DNA from: Deinococcus aquaticus
GTDB taxonomy: Bacteria; Deinococcota; Deinococci; Deinococcales; Deinococcaceae
Assembly: GCF_028622095.1 (NCBI RefSeq)
Contig: NZ_CP115165.1
Location: forward strand, 2,601,501-2,665,500
Direction: 5' to 3'
Length of the DNA stretch: 64,000 nt
The position numbers and the translations under genes were made by a program. The notes beneath the pieces are model-generated. The model was not told the origin of the DNA and searched no databases. It saw only the letters and a program-made list of their open reading frames with translations. Within the stretch, counting starts at the first letter, position 1; every line of letters starts with the position of its first letter. Of the stretch, positions 1 through 15,241 are shown one piece after another.

Positions 1-140
1 GGAGTGGGCTGTGGGTGGGTGGGTCGTCACGCGCGCATGCTAGAGCACGCGCCGCTGCCTGGTGCGCAGTGCGGGCGGGCGGCTGGCATTGTTCCCGCAG
101 ACTGTATTTCAGTAGTTTGTCAAGCTAGGATGAGCGGCAT

Positions 141-836
141 ATGGCCCGGATGGACGATCTCAGACACTCTCCGCTTTTTCACGACGTCCCCACAGAGGCC
201 CTGCAGGAGGCGATGCAGGTCATCACCGAACGCCGCTACTACCCTGGTCAGGTCATCCTTGAACAGGACGCCGAGGGCGAGGCCCTGCACCTGATCACCG
301 GCGGGGTCGTGCGCGTCTCCCGCATCAGCCTGGGCAGCCGCGAACGCGTTCTGGGCGACGTGTACGCCCCCGGCGTGATCGGCGAGACCGCCGTGCTGGG
401 CGGCGGTGAACGCAGCGCCACCGTGCGCGCCCAGACGGACGTCACGACCCTGATGCTGTACCGCTCTCACTTCAAGCAGATTCTCAAGCGGCACCCGCAG
501 GTCCTGTGGAACCTCAGCAGCATGCTGGTGCAGCGCGTGACGTTCCTGAACGACGAACTGATCGCCTTCGGCCTGAACACCGAGTCCGCCCTCAGTCACG
601 TGTTCACCAGCCTGTACCGGCAGCGCGTGCAGGCGGGCGTGCCCGACCCGCAGGTACTGCCGCTGTCCACGCAGGACATCATGGCCCGCATCTCCAGCAG
701 CCGCGAGACCGTGTCGCGCGTCATGCGCAAACTCGATACGGCCGGCCTGCTGACGTACACCAGCGCGCAGGTGACCCTGATCGACCCGGACGGCCTGGAG
801 AACATCGCCCTGGACGACAGCGACAGCGTCGACTGA
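141..836 (+). CDS. Crp/Fnr family transcriptional regulator
   Basis: A 231-residue cytoplasmic transcription factor of the cyclic-nucleotide-receptor superfamily. Residues of about 10-125 form the cNMP-binding beta-barrel (PGQVILEQDAEGEALHLI, then the GVIGET turn and an RSATVRAQTD segment where cAMP-binding members keep their phosphate-binding arginine). A long dimerisation helix follows. The C-terminal winged helix is seen in LSTQDIMARISSSRETVSRVMRKL, where the SSRETVSR recognition helix is typical. It has no cysteine cluster, so an Fe-S Fnr type is unlikely. Start 141 has AGGA ten bases upstream; an in-frame ATG at 150 is an alternative. A strong hairpin follows the gene, so it is probably monocistronic. 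Ligand and regulon are unknown. Similarity to the Deinococcus stress regulator DdrI is possible but untested. Confidence 0.9.
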   Translation: MARMDDLRHSPLFHDVPTEALQEAMQVITERRYYPGQVILEQDAEGEALHLITGGVVRVSRISLGSRERVLGDVYAPGVIGETAVLGGGERSATVRAQTDVTTLMLYRSHFKQILKRHPQVLWNLSSMLVQRVTFLNDELIAFGLNTESALSHVFTSLYRQRVQAGVPDPQVLPLSTQDIMARISSSRETVSRVMRKLDTAGLLTYTSAQVTLIDPDGLENIALDDSDSVD

Positions 837-844
837 CCGCCGCA

Positions 845-892
845 CAGATAGGGGCCGGTGCGCACAGGGCGTTGCACACCGGCCCCTATCTG
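845..892 (+). terminator. Strong intrinsic-type hairpin after the Crp/Fnr gene
   Basis: A perfect 16-bp stem (CAGATAGGGGCCGGTG at 845-860 pairing with 877-892) begins nine bases after the stop codon of the regulator. The loop is about 16 nt and a weak T-rich tract (TGTTCC) follows. It lies upstream of the next gene's own promoter. Confidence 0.75.
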
Positions 893-956
893 TTCCTGGC
901 CTCCTTCCACCTGCTTTACGCTGCCTGCGTCACGCCGACTGCTCTATGCTGCGCGC

Positions 957-1709
<753 letters not shown>

Positions 1710-1723
1710 GCACCCCCGGGTTC

Positions 1724-1855
1724 ATACGGACTGCCGTCTGTTTCGTTCACAACCCGGGACGGCAGCGGGTTGCCAACTCCACGTCCGACAGTCCGCTTTA
1801 CTCGCATCCGCCCGGACGGAACGGTCTCTGCAAACCATTACATAGGAGTCCGTAT
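1724..1855. repeat. Dispersed ACGGANTCCG-ended repeat, copy 1
   Basis: Member of the window's roughly 140-bp intergenic repeat family. The left end reads ATACGGACTGCCG and the right end GGAGTCCGTAT. Internally it has an AACCCGG..CGGGTT hairpin followed by the conserved TTGCCAACTCCACG tract. The second hairpin is degraded in this copy. Its last base is the first base of the TGA (complement TCA, 1855-1857) of the minus-strand GGDEF-EAL gene. Confidence 0.85.
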
Positions 1856-3681
1856 CAGTCCAGCGCGGGCAGCGGGGCCGGGCGGCCGAACAGGTACCCC
1901 TGCAGGAACGTGCAGCGCACCTCGCGCAGCAGCGCCGCCTGCAGGGGCGTCTCGACACCCTCGGCGACGGTCAGGACCTCCATCGCCCCGGCCAGGGTCA
2001 CGATCGCGCGGATGACTTCCAGGGCGCGCGTTCCGGCCGGACCTTCACGCCCCAGGTCGCGCGTGAACGAGCGGTCGATCTTCAGGATCTGCACGGGCAG
2101 GCTCGACATGGCCCCCAGGCTGCTGTACCCGGTCCCGAAGTCATCCAGCGCCAGCCGCACGCCCAGGCTCCGCAGGTCGTGCAGCACGGCTCCGGCCCGC
2201 CCGGCGTCCAGGAGGCTGCTCTCGGTGATTTCCAGGACCAGCAGGTCCGGGTTCACGCCGGTTTCCTCCAGCACGGCGCGCACCTGATCCACGTACCCGG
2301 GCTGATCGAACTCGCGGGCGCTGACGTTCACGCTGACCCGCCCGATCCGGCGGGTGTGGGCGTCCAGCGCAGCCTGCCGCAGCACGAACGCCCCGATCTT
2401 CAGGATCTGCCCGGTCGCCTCGGCCAGCGGAATGAACTCGGCCGGGCTGACCATCCCGCCGGGCCGGTTCCAGCGGACCAGCGCCTCGTGCCCGATCAGG
2501 CGGTGATCGCTGGCCGTCACGACCGGCTGGTAATGCACCTGCAACTCGCCGCGTTCGACGGCGTGGTGCAGCGCCGCCGTCTTCTCGATGTCGTGCGGAT
2601 TGCGGCGGTCGTGCGCGTCGTTGAAGTACGCGTAATTGTGCCCGGCGTGCTTGGCACGGTTCATGGCGGCGTCCGCCTGACTCAGCAGCCGTTCCGGGTC
2701 CACGCTGTCTTCCGGGTAGATGCTCAGGCCGGCGCTCCAGCTCATCCAGAGTTCCTGGCCGGCCACCATGAACGGCCGGCTCAGGGCGTCCTCGATGCGG
2801 CTCAGCACCACGTCGGTGTCCTGCGCCGCGCGCACGTCGTTCAGCACGACCGTGAATTCGTCACTGCCCATGCGGGCCACGAGATCCCCGGTCGACACGC
2901 AGCCCTGTAGCCGCTGCGCCACCTGTTGCAGCAGGGTGTCCCCGGCGGCGTGCCCCAGCGAATCGTTGACCAGCTTGAAGCCGTTCAGGTCCAGCAGGGC
3001 CAGCGTGACCCGGTTGCCGCTGTGTCCGGCGCGGCGCATGGCGTGCGTCAGGTGCTGCCGGAAGTGCGTGCGGTTGGGCAGCCCGGTCAGCGGGTCGTTC
3101 AGCGCCAGCCGGTCCAGTTCCCGCACCGTGCGGCGCAGCGCAACCTCGTCCATGACCAGCGCCGCGAACTCCTGCAGGGCCACCACGTCGCTGTCGCTGA
3201 GGCAACCGGGCTGGTGATCGATCAGGCACAGCGTCCCGAGCTTGAGGCCGTCCGGCGTGACCAGCGGCGCGCCCGCGTAGAACCGCACGTTCATCGCGCC
3301 CGTCACCGTCTCGAAGTGCCGCACGCGCGGGTCCTGGGCGGCGTCGGGAATGACCAGCACCCCGGACTGCTCGATGGCCAGCGAGCAGATCGAGTGATTA
3401 TCGCGCGGCGTCTCGCTCACGTCGCAGCCGACCCGCGCCTTGAACCACTGCCGGTCCCGGTCCACCAGCGAGATCAGCACGGTGGGCATCCGGAAGTGCC
3501 GCGCGACCAGCCGCACGATCCGGTCGAACTGCGCCTCCGGGACCGAGTCCAGCAAACCCGTCTCGTACAGGGCGCGCAGGCGTCCGTCCTCGTCTCCCAT
3601 GAGATCGAAGCGGGGCTGACCTGATTCGGAAGGGCGTGCCGACAACATGCTGCGCAGCGTACCGGGCGGGACGTCACACAA
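1855..3681 (-). CDS. GAF-GGDEF-EAL cyclic-di-GMP signalling protein
   Basis: A 608-residue soluble sensor and turnover protein for cyclic di-GMP. A GAF domain (about 30-170, with QWFKARVGCDVSETPR and a GTLCLIDHQPG turn) precedes a GGDEF domain (about 185-345, DPLTGLPNR at its start) and an EAL domain (about 360-600). The diguanylate cyclase signature reads RMGSDEF rather than GGDEF, so synthase activity is doubtful. The EAL half keeps EALVRW, the DDFGTGYSSL loop, a KIDRSF lysine and AEGVET, so phosphodiesterase activity is plausible. There is no membrane segment. The start at 3681 is the longest; MLSARPSESG (codon 12) is an alternative. Its stop codon overlaps repeat copy 1. A second, shorter EAL protein is encoded at 27087-27869. 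Confidence 0.9.
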   Translation of the reverse strand: MCDVPPGTLRSMLSARPSESGQPRFDLMGDEDGRLRALYETGLLDSVPEAQFDRIVRLVARHFRMPTVLISLVDRDRQWFKARVGCDVSETPRDNHSICSLAIEQSGVLVIPDAAQDPRVRHFETVTGAMNVRFYAGAPLVTPDGLKLGTLCLIDHQPGCLSDSDVVALQEFAALVMDEVALRRTVRELDRLALNDPLTGLPNRTHFRQHLTHAMRRAGHSGNRVTLALLDLNGFKLVNDSLGHAAGDTLLQQVAQRLQGCVSTGDLVARMGSDEFTVVLNDVRAAQDTDVVLSRIEDALSRPFMVAGQELWMSWSAGLSIYPEDSVDPERLLSQADAAMNRAKHAGHNYAYFNDAHDRRNPHDIEKTAALHHAVERGELQVHYQPVVTASDHRLIGHEALVRWNRPGGMVSPAEFIPLAEATGQILKIGAFVLRQAALDAHTRRIGRVSVNVSAREFDQPGYVDQVRAVLEETGVNPDLLVLEITESSLLDAGRAGAVLHDLRSLGVRLALDDFGTGYSSLGAMSSLPVQILKIDRSFTRDLGREGPAGTRALEVIRAIVTLAGAMEVLTVAEGVETPLQAALLREVRCTFLQGYLFGRPAPLPALD

Positions 3682-3732
3682 CTCTGATTCAGCGCCGGTC
3701 TAAAGGTGGCCAGCGGCGCCTGGACAGCACAA

Positions 3733-3762
3733 ACCCCGCCTGGGCAATCGCCGGGGCGGGGT
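3733..3762 (-). terminator. Hairpin terminator for the acyl-CoA dehydrogenase transcript
   Basis: An 8-bp GC stem (ACCCCGCC / GGCGGGGT) read on the minus strand is followed by TTTGT. It lies downstream of the minus-strand acyl-CoA dehydrogenase and upstream of the GGDEF-EAL start. Confidence 0.55.
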
Positions 3763-3783
3763 CTGGCTCCTGCGCAGGAGCGT

Positions 3784-3919
3784 ATTCGGATTCCGTCTGT
3801 TTCGGTGCCCACCCGGCCAGAGCGCCGCATGAGCAACTCCACGCCCGGAACCCTCTCTGCTCCTGCTCGCGTCCGCTCGGATGGAATGGTTTGCAAAAAC
3901 CGTTCCATCGGAGTCCGTA

Positions 3920-3920
<1 letters not shown>
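3784..3920. repeat. Dispersed ACGGANTCCG-ended repeat, copy 2
   Basis: Left end ATTCGGATTCCG, right end CGGAGTCCGTAT. The right-hand hairpin is intact: ATGGAATGGTTT pairs with AAACCGTTCCAT (one G-T pair) around GCAA. The terminal T is the first base of the TAA (complement TTA, 3920-3922) of the minus-strand acyl-CoA dehydrogenase. Confidence 0.85.
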
Positions 3921-5056
<1,136 letters not shown>

Positions 5057-5359
5057 GGTGTTCCTCCAGGGGGGCCGTGCGGCGCGGCCCGTGCGGGCGC
5101 TGGCCGCGCCGGGCGGCGTGTTCACAGCGTGAACAGGGTAGGGTTTGTACTCAGTCCAATCTAGCAGTCCGGGCGGGCGCGCGCATCCCCCCTGGCCCCC
5201 AACTCCGGACGTTCCCCGCCCACCCCCGGTCCCTGCCCGCAGCCGATCACGGAGCGATCACGCCCCGCCGCGTACAAAGGAGACCGGCCCCGCAGCAGTG
5301 GGCCCCGCTCCGGGCCCCGGGCGCCCGCCACCCCACCCGCACGCCGCAGGAGGCCCGCC

Positions 5360-6952
5360 ATGCACCGCGACAGGCAACGCCGCAGACCAGCCGCCGCCCA
5401 CGGCACCCCCGGCCGTGACGGCGGCGACCGCCACGACACCACCCAACACGGCGCCACCCAGAACAAGGTCACGCACACCACCCGCCTCACGGTCACCGAC
5501 GACGAGACCTTCGGCCCGCACGGACCTGCCCGTGTCACCCGCAGCGGCAGCCTGATCCTCGACGCGGCGCACCCCACCCACACCGACCTGACCACCGGCA
5601 AGTGCGGCGGTGACGCCCACCTGCAACTGCGCGTCACGTACGCCCGGACGCCCGGCGGGACCGTTACCGTCCACGCGGACGCCCGGCTGTTCGAGGGTGA
5701 CCCGGCCCACGGCCCCACCGCTCACGACCCAGCCGCTCACGACCGCGTGCCTGCCGGGCAGGTCCGGTTTCACGGCCGCGTTCCCAGCGGGCAGACCCGC
5801 ACTCTCGCGGCCCGTATCCGCGCAGCCGACGCGAAGGGTCAGTCCGGGATCGGTCAGCTCGGGATCAGTCAGCTCGGGATCGGGGACGCCCGCGTCCGCG
5901 TGACCGTCAGCAACCTGCGCCTGGACGACACCGACCCCCACGGCACCCTTGAAGCGAAGGCCCGGTCGCTCGGCGCGGCCCTCACCGGCCCTCCCACCGG
6001 CCCGTGCGAGGCGGTGCGGGGCGGCCACCGACGCCGCTACGAACGCTGCGACCTCTACTTCTCGCCCGCCACCGGCGCGCACGCCGTTCACGGTGAAATC
6101 CGCCGCAAGTACGACGCGCGCGGCGGTCCCGACAGCGACCTCGCGCTGCCCGTCACCGACGAGACCACCAGCCCGGACGGTCAGGGACGCTTCACTCACT
6201 TTCAGGGGAACGCCAGCGTGTACTGGCACCCTCACACCGGCCCCATGATCATCTGCGGGGACCTGCGCGCCCACTGGGCGGCCAGCGGCTGGGAACTCGG
6301 CGCGTACGGGTACCCCACCAGTGACCCCCTGACCAGCGGCCCCGGCGAGTGCTTCAGCGACCTGCAGGGCGGCGTGCTGTACGTGGCAGACCACGCCCCG
6401 CGCGAGCCCGCCACAGCCCACCTGAGTGCCCGTGACCTCCTGAACGCCTTCAGCCGCGCCCTGCACCGGCACGTCGGCGGGGACCCCCGCCTCTCCGTGG
6501 CGGCCGTCACGTGCGCGGGCGTCAGCGGCACCGCGCCCGACTTCACCCGCAGCGGCAACCGCACTCTCACCTTCCGCGTCACGGGCCGCCCGGACAGCGG
6601 CCACTGGTTCATTCCCGAACCGGCCTTCGAACTGACCATCCCCGTTCAGGTGGCCGCCACCCCGCCGCCCGACTCGCGCCGCGCCGTCACCCTGATTGCC
6701 CGGCAGGCCGGCCTGATCGGCATTCACGCCGCCCCAGGCCAGGATGCCGGGGCCACCGCGCACGCCCTGCTCGGTCACCTGACCGCCCTGTTCCGCGCGC
6801 CCATCCGCCTGGGCGTCATCCCCGGTCACGCCGGCCTGCTGAGCGTGAAGGTCACCGCCGGCGGCGGCCTGACCCTGTTCTTCCGGCCCGACGAGCGCGG
6901 CTGGGCCGCCGCCGCCCTTGCCCAGCACACCCTGGATCATCTGGACTTCTGA
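5360..6952 (+). CDS. LGFP-repeat-containing protein of unknown function
   Basis: A 530-residue protein starting at an ATG with an AGGAGG site. I do not recognise the whole. Residues of about 245-350 contain LGFP-type repeats (IRRKYDARGGPDSDLALPVT, FQGNASVYWHPHTG, WELGAYGYPTSD), a module seen in proteins associated with cell walls or extracellular hydrolases in actinobacteria and others. The first 150 residues look like a beta-rich domain (RLTVTDDETFG, VTVHADARLFEGD). The C-terminal 170 residues are unassigned. No signal peptide is visible: the N-terminus is Arg/His-rich and hydrophilic. Residues of about 115-180 contain short tandem DNA duplications (15-bp units at 5845-5883; a repeated CCGCTCACGACC around 5718-5745), suggesting slippage in a linker. 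No functional neighbour is obvious. Confidence 0.75.
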   Translation: MHRDRQRRRPAAAHGTPGRDGGDRHDTTQHGATQNKVTHTTRLTVTDDETFGPHGPARVTRSGSLILDAAHPTHTDLTTGKCGGDAHLQLRVTYARTPGGTVTVHADARLFEGDPAHGPTAHDPAAHDRVPAGQVRFHGRVPSGQTRTLAARIRAADAKGQSGIGQLGISQLGIGDARVRVTVSNLRLDDTDPHGTLEAKARSLGAALTGPPTGPCEAVRGGHRRRYERCDLYFSPATGAHAVHGEIRRKYDARGGPDSDLALPVTDETTSPDGQGRFTHFQGNASVYWHPHTGPMIICGDLRAHWAASGWELGAYGYPTSDPLTSGPGECFSDLQGGVLYVADHAPREPATAHLSARDLLNAFSRALHRHVGGDPRLSVAAVTCAGVSGTAPDFTRSGNRTLTFRVTGRPDSGHWFIPEPAFELTIPVQVAATPPPDSRRAVTLIARQAGLIGIHAAPGQDAGATAHALLGHLTALFRAPIRLGVIPGHAGLLSVKVTAGGGLTLFFRPDERGWAAAALAQHTLDHLDF

Positions 6953-7018
6953 GGCTGAGCGGGCAGCGGCGGCCGTTCCTGTTCCCTGGCAGTTCCAACG
7001 GGAGCCCCCCCTGCCAGT

Positions 7019-8563
<1,545 letters not shown>

Positions 8564-8658
8564 GCGCCCAGGGTACGGCAGGCACGCCCCGGTGCGCCGC
8601 GCAGGTGGTCAGGACCGGCCCGCCAGCGCAGCCCGCCGATCTGGCTACACTGGCGCGC

Positions 8659-9366
8659 ATGAACAGCCCATCCCGGACCGTGCCCCTGATCACGCTGCCC
8701 GAGCGTCTGGCGGCTCTGCGTGGCGCGCTGATCGTCAGCGTGCAGGCCGACGACGGCAGCCCCCTGCGCGAGGTCACGCACATCGTCGCCCTGAGCCGCG
8801 CGGCGCTGCTGGGCGGCGCGGCGGCCCTGCGCCTGCGCTCTCCCGGCGACATCCGCGCCGTGCGGGCCGTGACGGACGTGCCGGTCATTGGCCTGACGAA
8901 GCAGGCGCAGCCGGACTCGGCCGTGTACATCACCGCCACGCCCGCCGAGGTGACGGCTGTGGCGCAGGCCGGCGCGGACGTGGTCGCCTTCGACGGCACC
9001 GACCTGCCCCGCCCGCACCCGGTCACGGAACTGGTCGCGGCGGCCCACGCGGCGGGCGCGCTCGCCATGGCGGACATCAGCACCCTGGACGAGGCCCGCG
9101 CGGCGTACGCGGCGGGCGCGGACATCGTGGGCACCACCATGAGCGGGTACACGCCCCACAGCCCGCAGCAGTCGGGGCCGGACTTCGCCCTGATGCGCGC
9201 CCTGCACGCCGAAGGCCTGCCGTTCATCGCGGAGGGCCGCCTGAACAGCCCCGAGCTGGCCGCGCAAGCGCTGGCGACCGGCGCGCACGCGGTCGTGGTC
9301 GGCAGCGCCATCACCCGCCCGGACCACGTGACCCGCTGGTTCGCGGACGCCCTGCGCGGCCCGTGA
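8659..9366 (+). CDS. nanE: Putative N-acylglucosamine-6-phosphate 2-epimerase (NanE family)
   Basis: A 235-residue TIM-barrel enzyme of the NanE family, which interconverts ManNAc-6-P and GlcNAc-6-P in sialic acid and amino-sugar catabolism. Marks are ALIVSVQADDGSPL at the first strand, PVIGLTKQ, a VVAFDGTDLPRP segment, MADISTLDEARAA, the VGTTMSGYT loop and FIAEGRLNSPELA before AVVVGSAITRP (phosphate-binding end). Start ATG 8659 has TACACT seven bases upstream, leaderless style; the longer open frame back to 8512 lacks a site. Its divergent neighbour is the GH3 enzyme; a sugar-binding protein and a GH20-like enzyme follow. A long repeat copy lies 24 bp downstream. Confidence 0.85.
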   Translation: MNSPSRTVPLITLPERLAALRGALIVSVQADDGSPLREVTHIVALSRAALLGGAAALRLRSPGDIRAVRAVTDVPVIGLTKQAQPDSAVYITATPAEVTAVAQAGADVVAFDGTDLPRPHPVTELVAAAHAAGALAMADISTLDEARAAYAAGADIVGTTMSGYTPHSPQQSGPDFALMRALHAEGLPFIAEGRLNSPELAAQALATGAHAVVVGSAITRPDHVTRWFADALRGP

Positions 9367-9389
9367 CGGCCGCCCTGCGCCGCTCCATG

Positions 9390-9545
9390 ATACGGATTCC
9401 GTTTGTTCCGCCCTCCACCCGGAAGGGCGCCGGGTTGCCAGCTCCACGTCCGGAACCCGTTTTGCTCCCACTCGCTCTTCTACGAAGCTCTACGAGTCCG
9501 CTCGGATTGAACGGTCTTTGCAGCCCATTCAATCGGAGTCCGTAT
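9390..9545. repeat. Dispersed ACGGANTCCG-ended repeat, copy 3
   Basis: Left end ATACGGATTCCG, right end ATCGGAGTCCGTAT; about 156 bp. It contains the CACCCGG..CGGGTT hairpin, the TTGCCAGCTCCACG tract, an extra AGCTCTACGAGTC insert shared with copies 4 and 5, and the right-hand hairpin (ATTGAACGGTC..CCCATTCAAT, imperfect). It begins 24 bp after the nanE stop. Confidence 0.85.
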
Positions 9546-9728
9546 GAGAGCGGCCCGGTCAGGTTCTCAGGCACGGCCGCGCGTAAACCGCTACATTCGG
9601 CGCACATCCTTCTCAGATGCATTCTTCTCAGGTGCAGCTCCGCGTGATTTCCGCGTGCCGTCCACTGCCGTTCCCACCCTGCCCACCCGACCCAGCCCCG
9701 TTGACCCAGTCCCGTTTCAGGAGTCCAT

Positions 9729-10958
<1,230 letters not shown>

Positions 10959-11028
10959 CCGGGGCGCGGGAAACGGGAGGCGGCGCGCGGTCAGGGTGCG
11001 CCCGCCTCCCGCTCCTTTCCCGCCCCGG
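10959..11028 (+). terminator. Large GC hairpin between binding-protein gene and GH20-like gene
   Basis: Directly after the stop codon, CCGGGGCGCGGGAAA pairs with TTTCCCGCCCCGG (one bulge) and GGGAGGCGG with CCGCCTCCC inside. This is a very stable stem-loop. No T-run follows, so it may stabilise the abundant binding-protein mRNA or attenuate read-through into the next gene rather than fully terminate. Confidence 0.6.
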
Positions 11029-11063
11029 TCGTTCCTGCCGTGTATCGCAAGTGAGGTCCGAAT

Positions 11064-13121
11064 ATGAAACCTAACCGCTCTTTCGTGGCGCTGCTCTTGG
11101 CGCTGAGTGCAGGTTCGTCCGTTCCGGCAGGTGCCGTTCCGGTGACGGTCACGCCCGCCCCGGCGGCGAGGCTGGTCACCCCGTTCCCCGGCGTGGTGCC
11201 GCAGCCGCGCGCGGCGCAGTTCCCGCCCGGTATGCTCCCACTGGCCGGTCTGGGCGTGCGGGTGGTGGGGGGCGCGCCGGAACTGGCGTGGGCGGCGCGT
11301 GACCTGCGCGCCGAGTGGCAGACCCGGCTGGGCGCGTCCCTGGCGGCAACTGGGCCCGACGCGGCCGGGAGTGCCCCGAAGATCACCGTGGGTACGCTGG
11401 CCGACCCGGACCTCGCGGCCCGCGCGCAGAAGGCCGGTCTGCTGACCCGTGACCCGGAAGGCTACGCGCTGTGGGTGGACGCGGGCGGCGCGTTCGTGGT
11501 CGGCGCGGACGCGCGCGGCGCGTACCTGGGCGCGCAGTCGCTGCGGCAACTGCTGACCCCGGACGGCCTGCGCTTTGCCCGCATCACGGACGCTCCGGCC
11601 CTGAAACAGCGGATCGCCATGATCTACCTCGACAGCACCAGCCAGGGCGTGAACGACCGCCTGATTCCCCTGCTGGCCGCCCTGAAGTTCAACGCGGTGC
11701 TGGTCATGAGCGACTACGTGCAGTGGGACACCGCCCGCGCTGGGGGCTTCGCCCATCCGGGCGGCGCGACCAAGGCCGAGGCGCGGCGCGTGGCGGACCT
11801 GGCCCGCAGTCACGGCCTGGAGGTCATTCCGCTGATCGAGACGCTCGGGCACGTCGGGTGGATGTTCTACGGTGGCAAGAACCTGGACCTGCGCCAGGAC
11901 GAGGGCAGTCAGAACCCGTACGCGTACGACACCCTGAACCCCGCCACGTACGACCGCGTGATCCTGCCCATCCTGAAAGAGGCGGTCGAGGTGTTCCGCC
12001 CGGCCCGCGTGCACCTGGGACACGACGAGGTCCGCAGCCGCGACCGCTTCCCCGCGCGGGAGAACGGCAAGGCAGTGGGCTTCGAGAAACTGTTCGTGGA
12101 CGACGTGCTGAAACTGCACGGGTACCTGAAGTCCATGAACGTGAGCAGCATGATCTGGCACGACACGGCTTTCGCGGACGCGGTGGTGGGCAGCGTCCCG
12201 GCCCGGCTGCCGCGTGACCTTCAGGTGGCGTACTGGGCGTACGCACCCGGCACGGCGTTCCCGGCCCTGAAGACCGTGCGGGACCTGGGGTTCCCGGTGC
12301 TGGGAGCCAGCTGGAGCGACCCCGGCAACGCCGAGGGATTCGCGCGGGCGGCGGCGCAGGGGGGCGCGGCGGGGATGATCCAGACCCGCTGGACCGGGTA
12401 CTTCGGGAATCCCAGCCTGTGGGACGGGAACGCCGAGCAGGGCGTGGCGTTCGTGCGGGCCGCCAGCGCCTTCTGGAACCCGGCCGCGCCGCCCCTGACG
12501 GACGCGGCGGCCCGCTACCGTGACCTGTACCGCCCGGCGGAGTACCGCGCGCGGGCGGGCGCGACCGTGAATCTGGGGCCACTGGTCACCCGCGCCCTGG
12601 CCGACGACGACGGCAGCGGCTGGATCGGCAAGGGGTCCGACATCGACCTGCGGAACCTGAAGCCGGGCGTGCAGCGGCTCGGCGAGTACACCTTCGATAT
12701 CAGCGGGGCCGTGATGCTGCGCGGCAGCCGCGCCAGCGTGAAGGGCCTGCCGCCGCAGGCGGTGATCGACCTGGACCGCCGCGCCTCGGGGCTGGTCTTC
12801 CTTCAGACGACCGGCTGGCCCGCCGCGACGCCCCGCGAGAGCGTGGGCCGCTACGAGATCGAGTACGCGGACGGCACCCGCCAGACGCTGCCGCTGGAGT
12901 ACGGACGGCACCTGCGCGCCTGGACGGACCTGCAACCCACGTCCATGATTCCCGCGCCTGCCTGGACCGGAAAGACGGGGGACGGGCTGGACGTGAACCT
13001 GACTGCGCTGGAATGGATCAATCCCAGACCGGACACCGTGATCCGCCGGGTCACGCTGGTCAGTGGCGGCGGGAATGCCAATCCGGCGTTGCTGGGGCTG
13101 ACGCTGCTGGGGGCGCCCTGA
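11064..13121 (+). CDS. Secreted GH20-type beta-N-acetylhexosaminidase-like hydrolase
   Basis: A 685-residue exported glycosidase-like protein. A signal peptide (about 1-24, ending PAGAVP) is followed by a GH20b-like domain (about 45-165: DPEGYALWVDAGGAFVVGAD, then GAYLGAQSLRQLL). A TIM barrel spans about 175-480, with RIAMIYLDSTSQG, HGLEVIPLIETLGHVGW and a HLGHDEVRSRD strand end that corresponds to the H-x-G-x-D-E catalytic pair of GH20, with His in place of the second Gly. About 200 C-terminal residues resemble a beta-sandwich. Predicted role: removal of terminal GlcNAc/GalNAc from extracellular glycans or chitin fragments. The preceding binding-protein gene may feed the same pathway. Related retaining families with the same N-domain (GH84, GH67) are less likely because of the DE pair. 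Confidence 0.82.
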   Translation: MKPNRSFVALLLALSAGSSVPAGAVPVTVTPAPAARLVTPFPGVVPQPRAAQFPPGMLPLAGLGVRVVGGAPELAWAARDLRAEWQTRLGASLAATGPDAAGSAPKITVGTLADPDLAARAQKAGLLTRDPEGYALWVDAGGAFVVGADARGAYLGAQSLRQLLTPDGLRFARITDAPALKQRIAMIYLDSTSQGVNDRLIPLLAALKFNAVLVMSDYVQWDTARAGGFAHPGGATKAEARRVADLARSHGLEVIPLIETLGHVGWMFYGGKNLDLRQDEGSQNPYAYDTLNPATYDRVILPILKEAVEVFRPARVHLGHDEVRSRDRFPARENGKAVGFEKLFVDDVLKLHGYLKSMNVSSMIWHDTAFADAVVGSVPARLPRDLQVAYWAYAPGTAFPALKTVRDLGFPVLGASWSDPGNAEGFARAAAQGGAAGMIQTRWTGYFGNPSLWDGNAEQGVAFVRAASAFWNPAAPPLTDAAARYRDLYRPAEYRARAGATVNLGPLVTRALADDDGSGWIGKGSDIDLRNLKPGVQRLGEYTFDISGAVMLRGSRASVKGLPPQAVIDLDRRASGLVFLQTTGWPAATPRESVGRYEIEYADGTRQTLPLEYGRHLRAWTDLQPTSMIPAPAWTGKTGDGLDVNLTALEWINPRPDTVIRRVTLVSGGGNANPALLGLTLLGAP

Positions 13122-15057
<1,936 letters not shown>

Positions 15058-15128
15058 GTCAGGGAAGCGCGCTGCCAGTAACTCCGGCCCGCGTTCCTGT
15101 TCAACCCTGACTTCCTGAGCCCGACCCT

Positions 15129-15169
15129 GCGGAGCAGCCCCGCCCACTACCGGGAGGAGGCTGCTCCGC
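15129..15169 (+). terminator. Attenuating hairpin between binding protein and permease genes
   Basis: GCGGAGCAGCC (15129-15139) pairs perfectly with GGCTGCTCCGC (15159-15169). It is preceded by a weaker GTCAGGG..CCCTGAC stem (15059 to about 15112). Position after the binding-protein gene fits partial termination that keeps permease expression lower. Confidence 0.65.
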
Positions 15170-15241
15170 CCTTGCCGCCCGACCCCCTGCCCGCACACAC
15201 CCGCACGTCAGTTCCCGTGATCCCACGCAAGGAGGCCCGCC

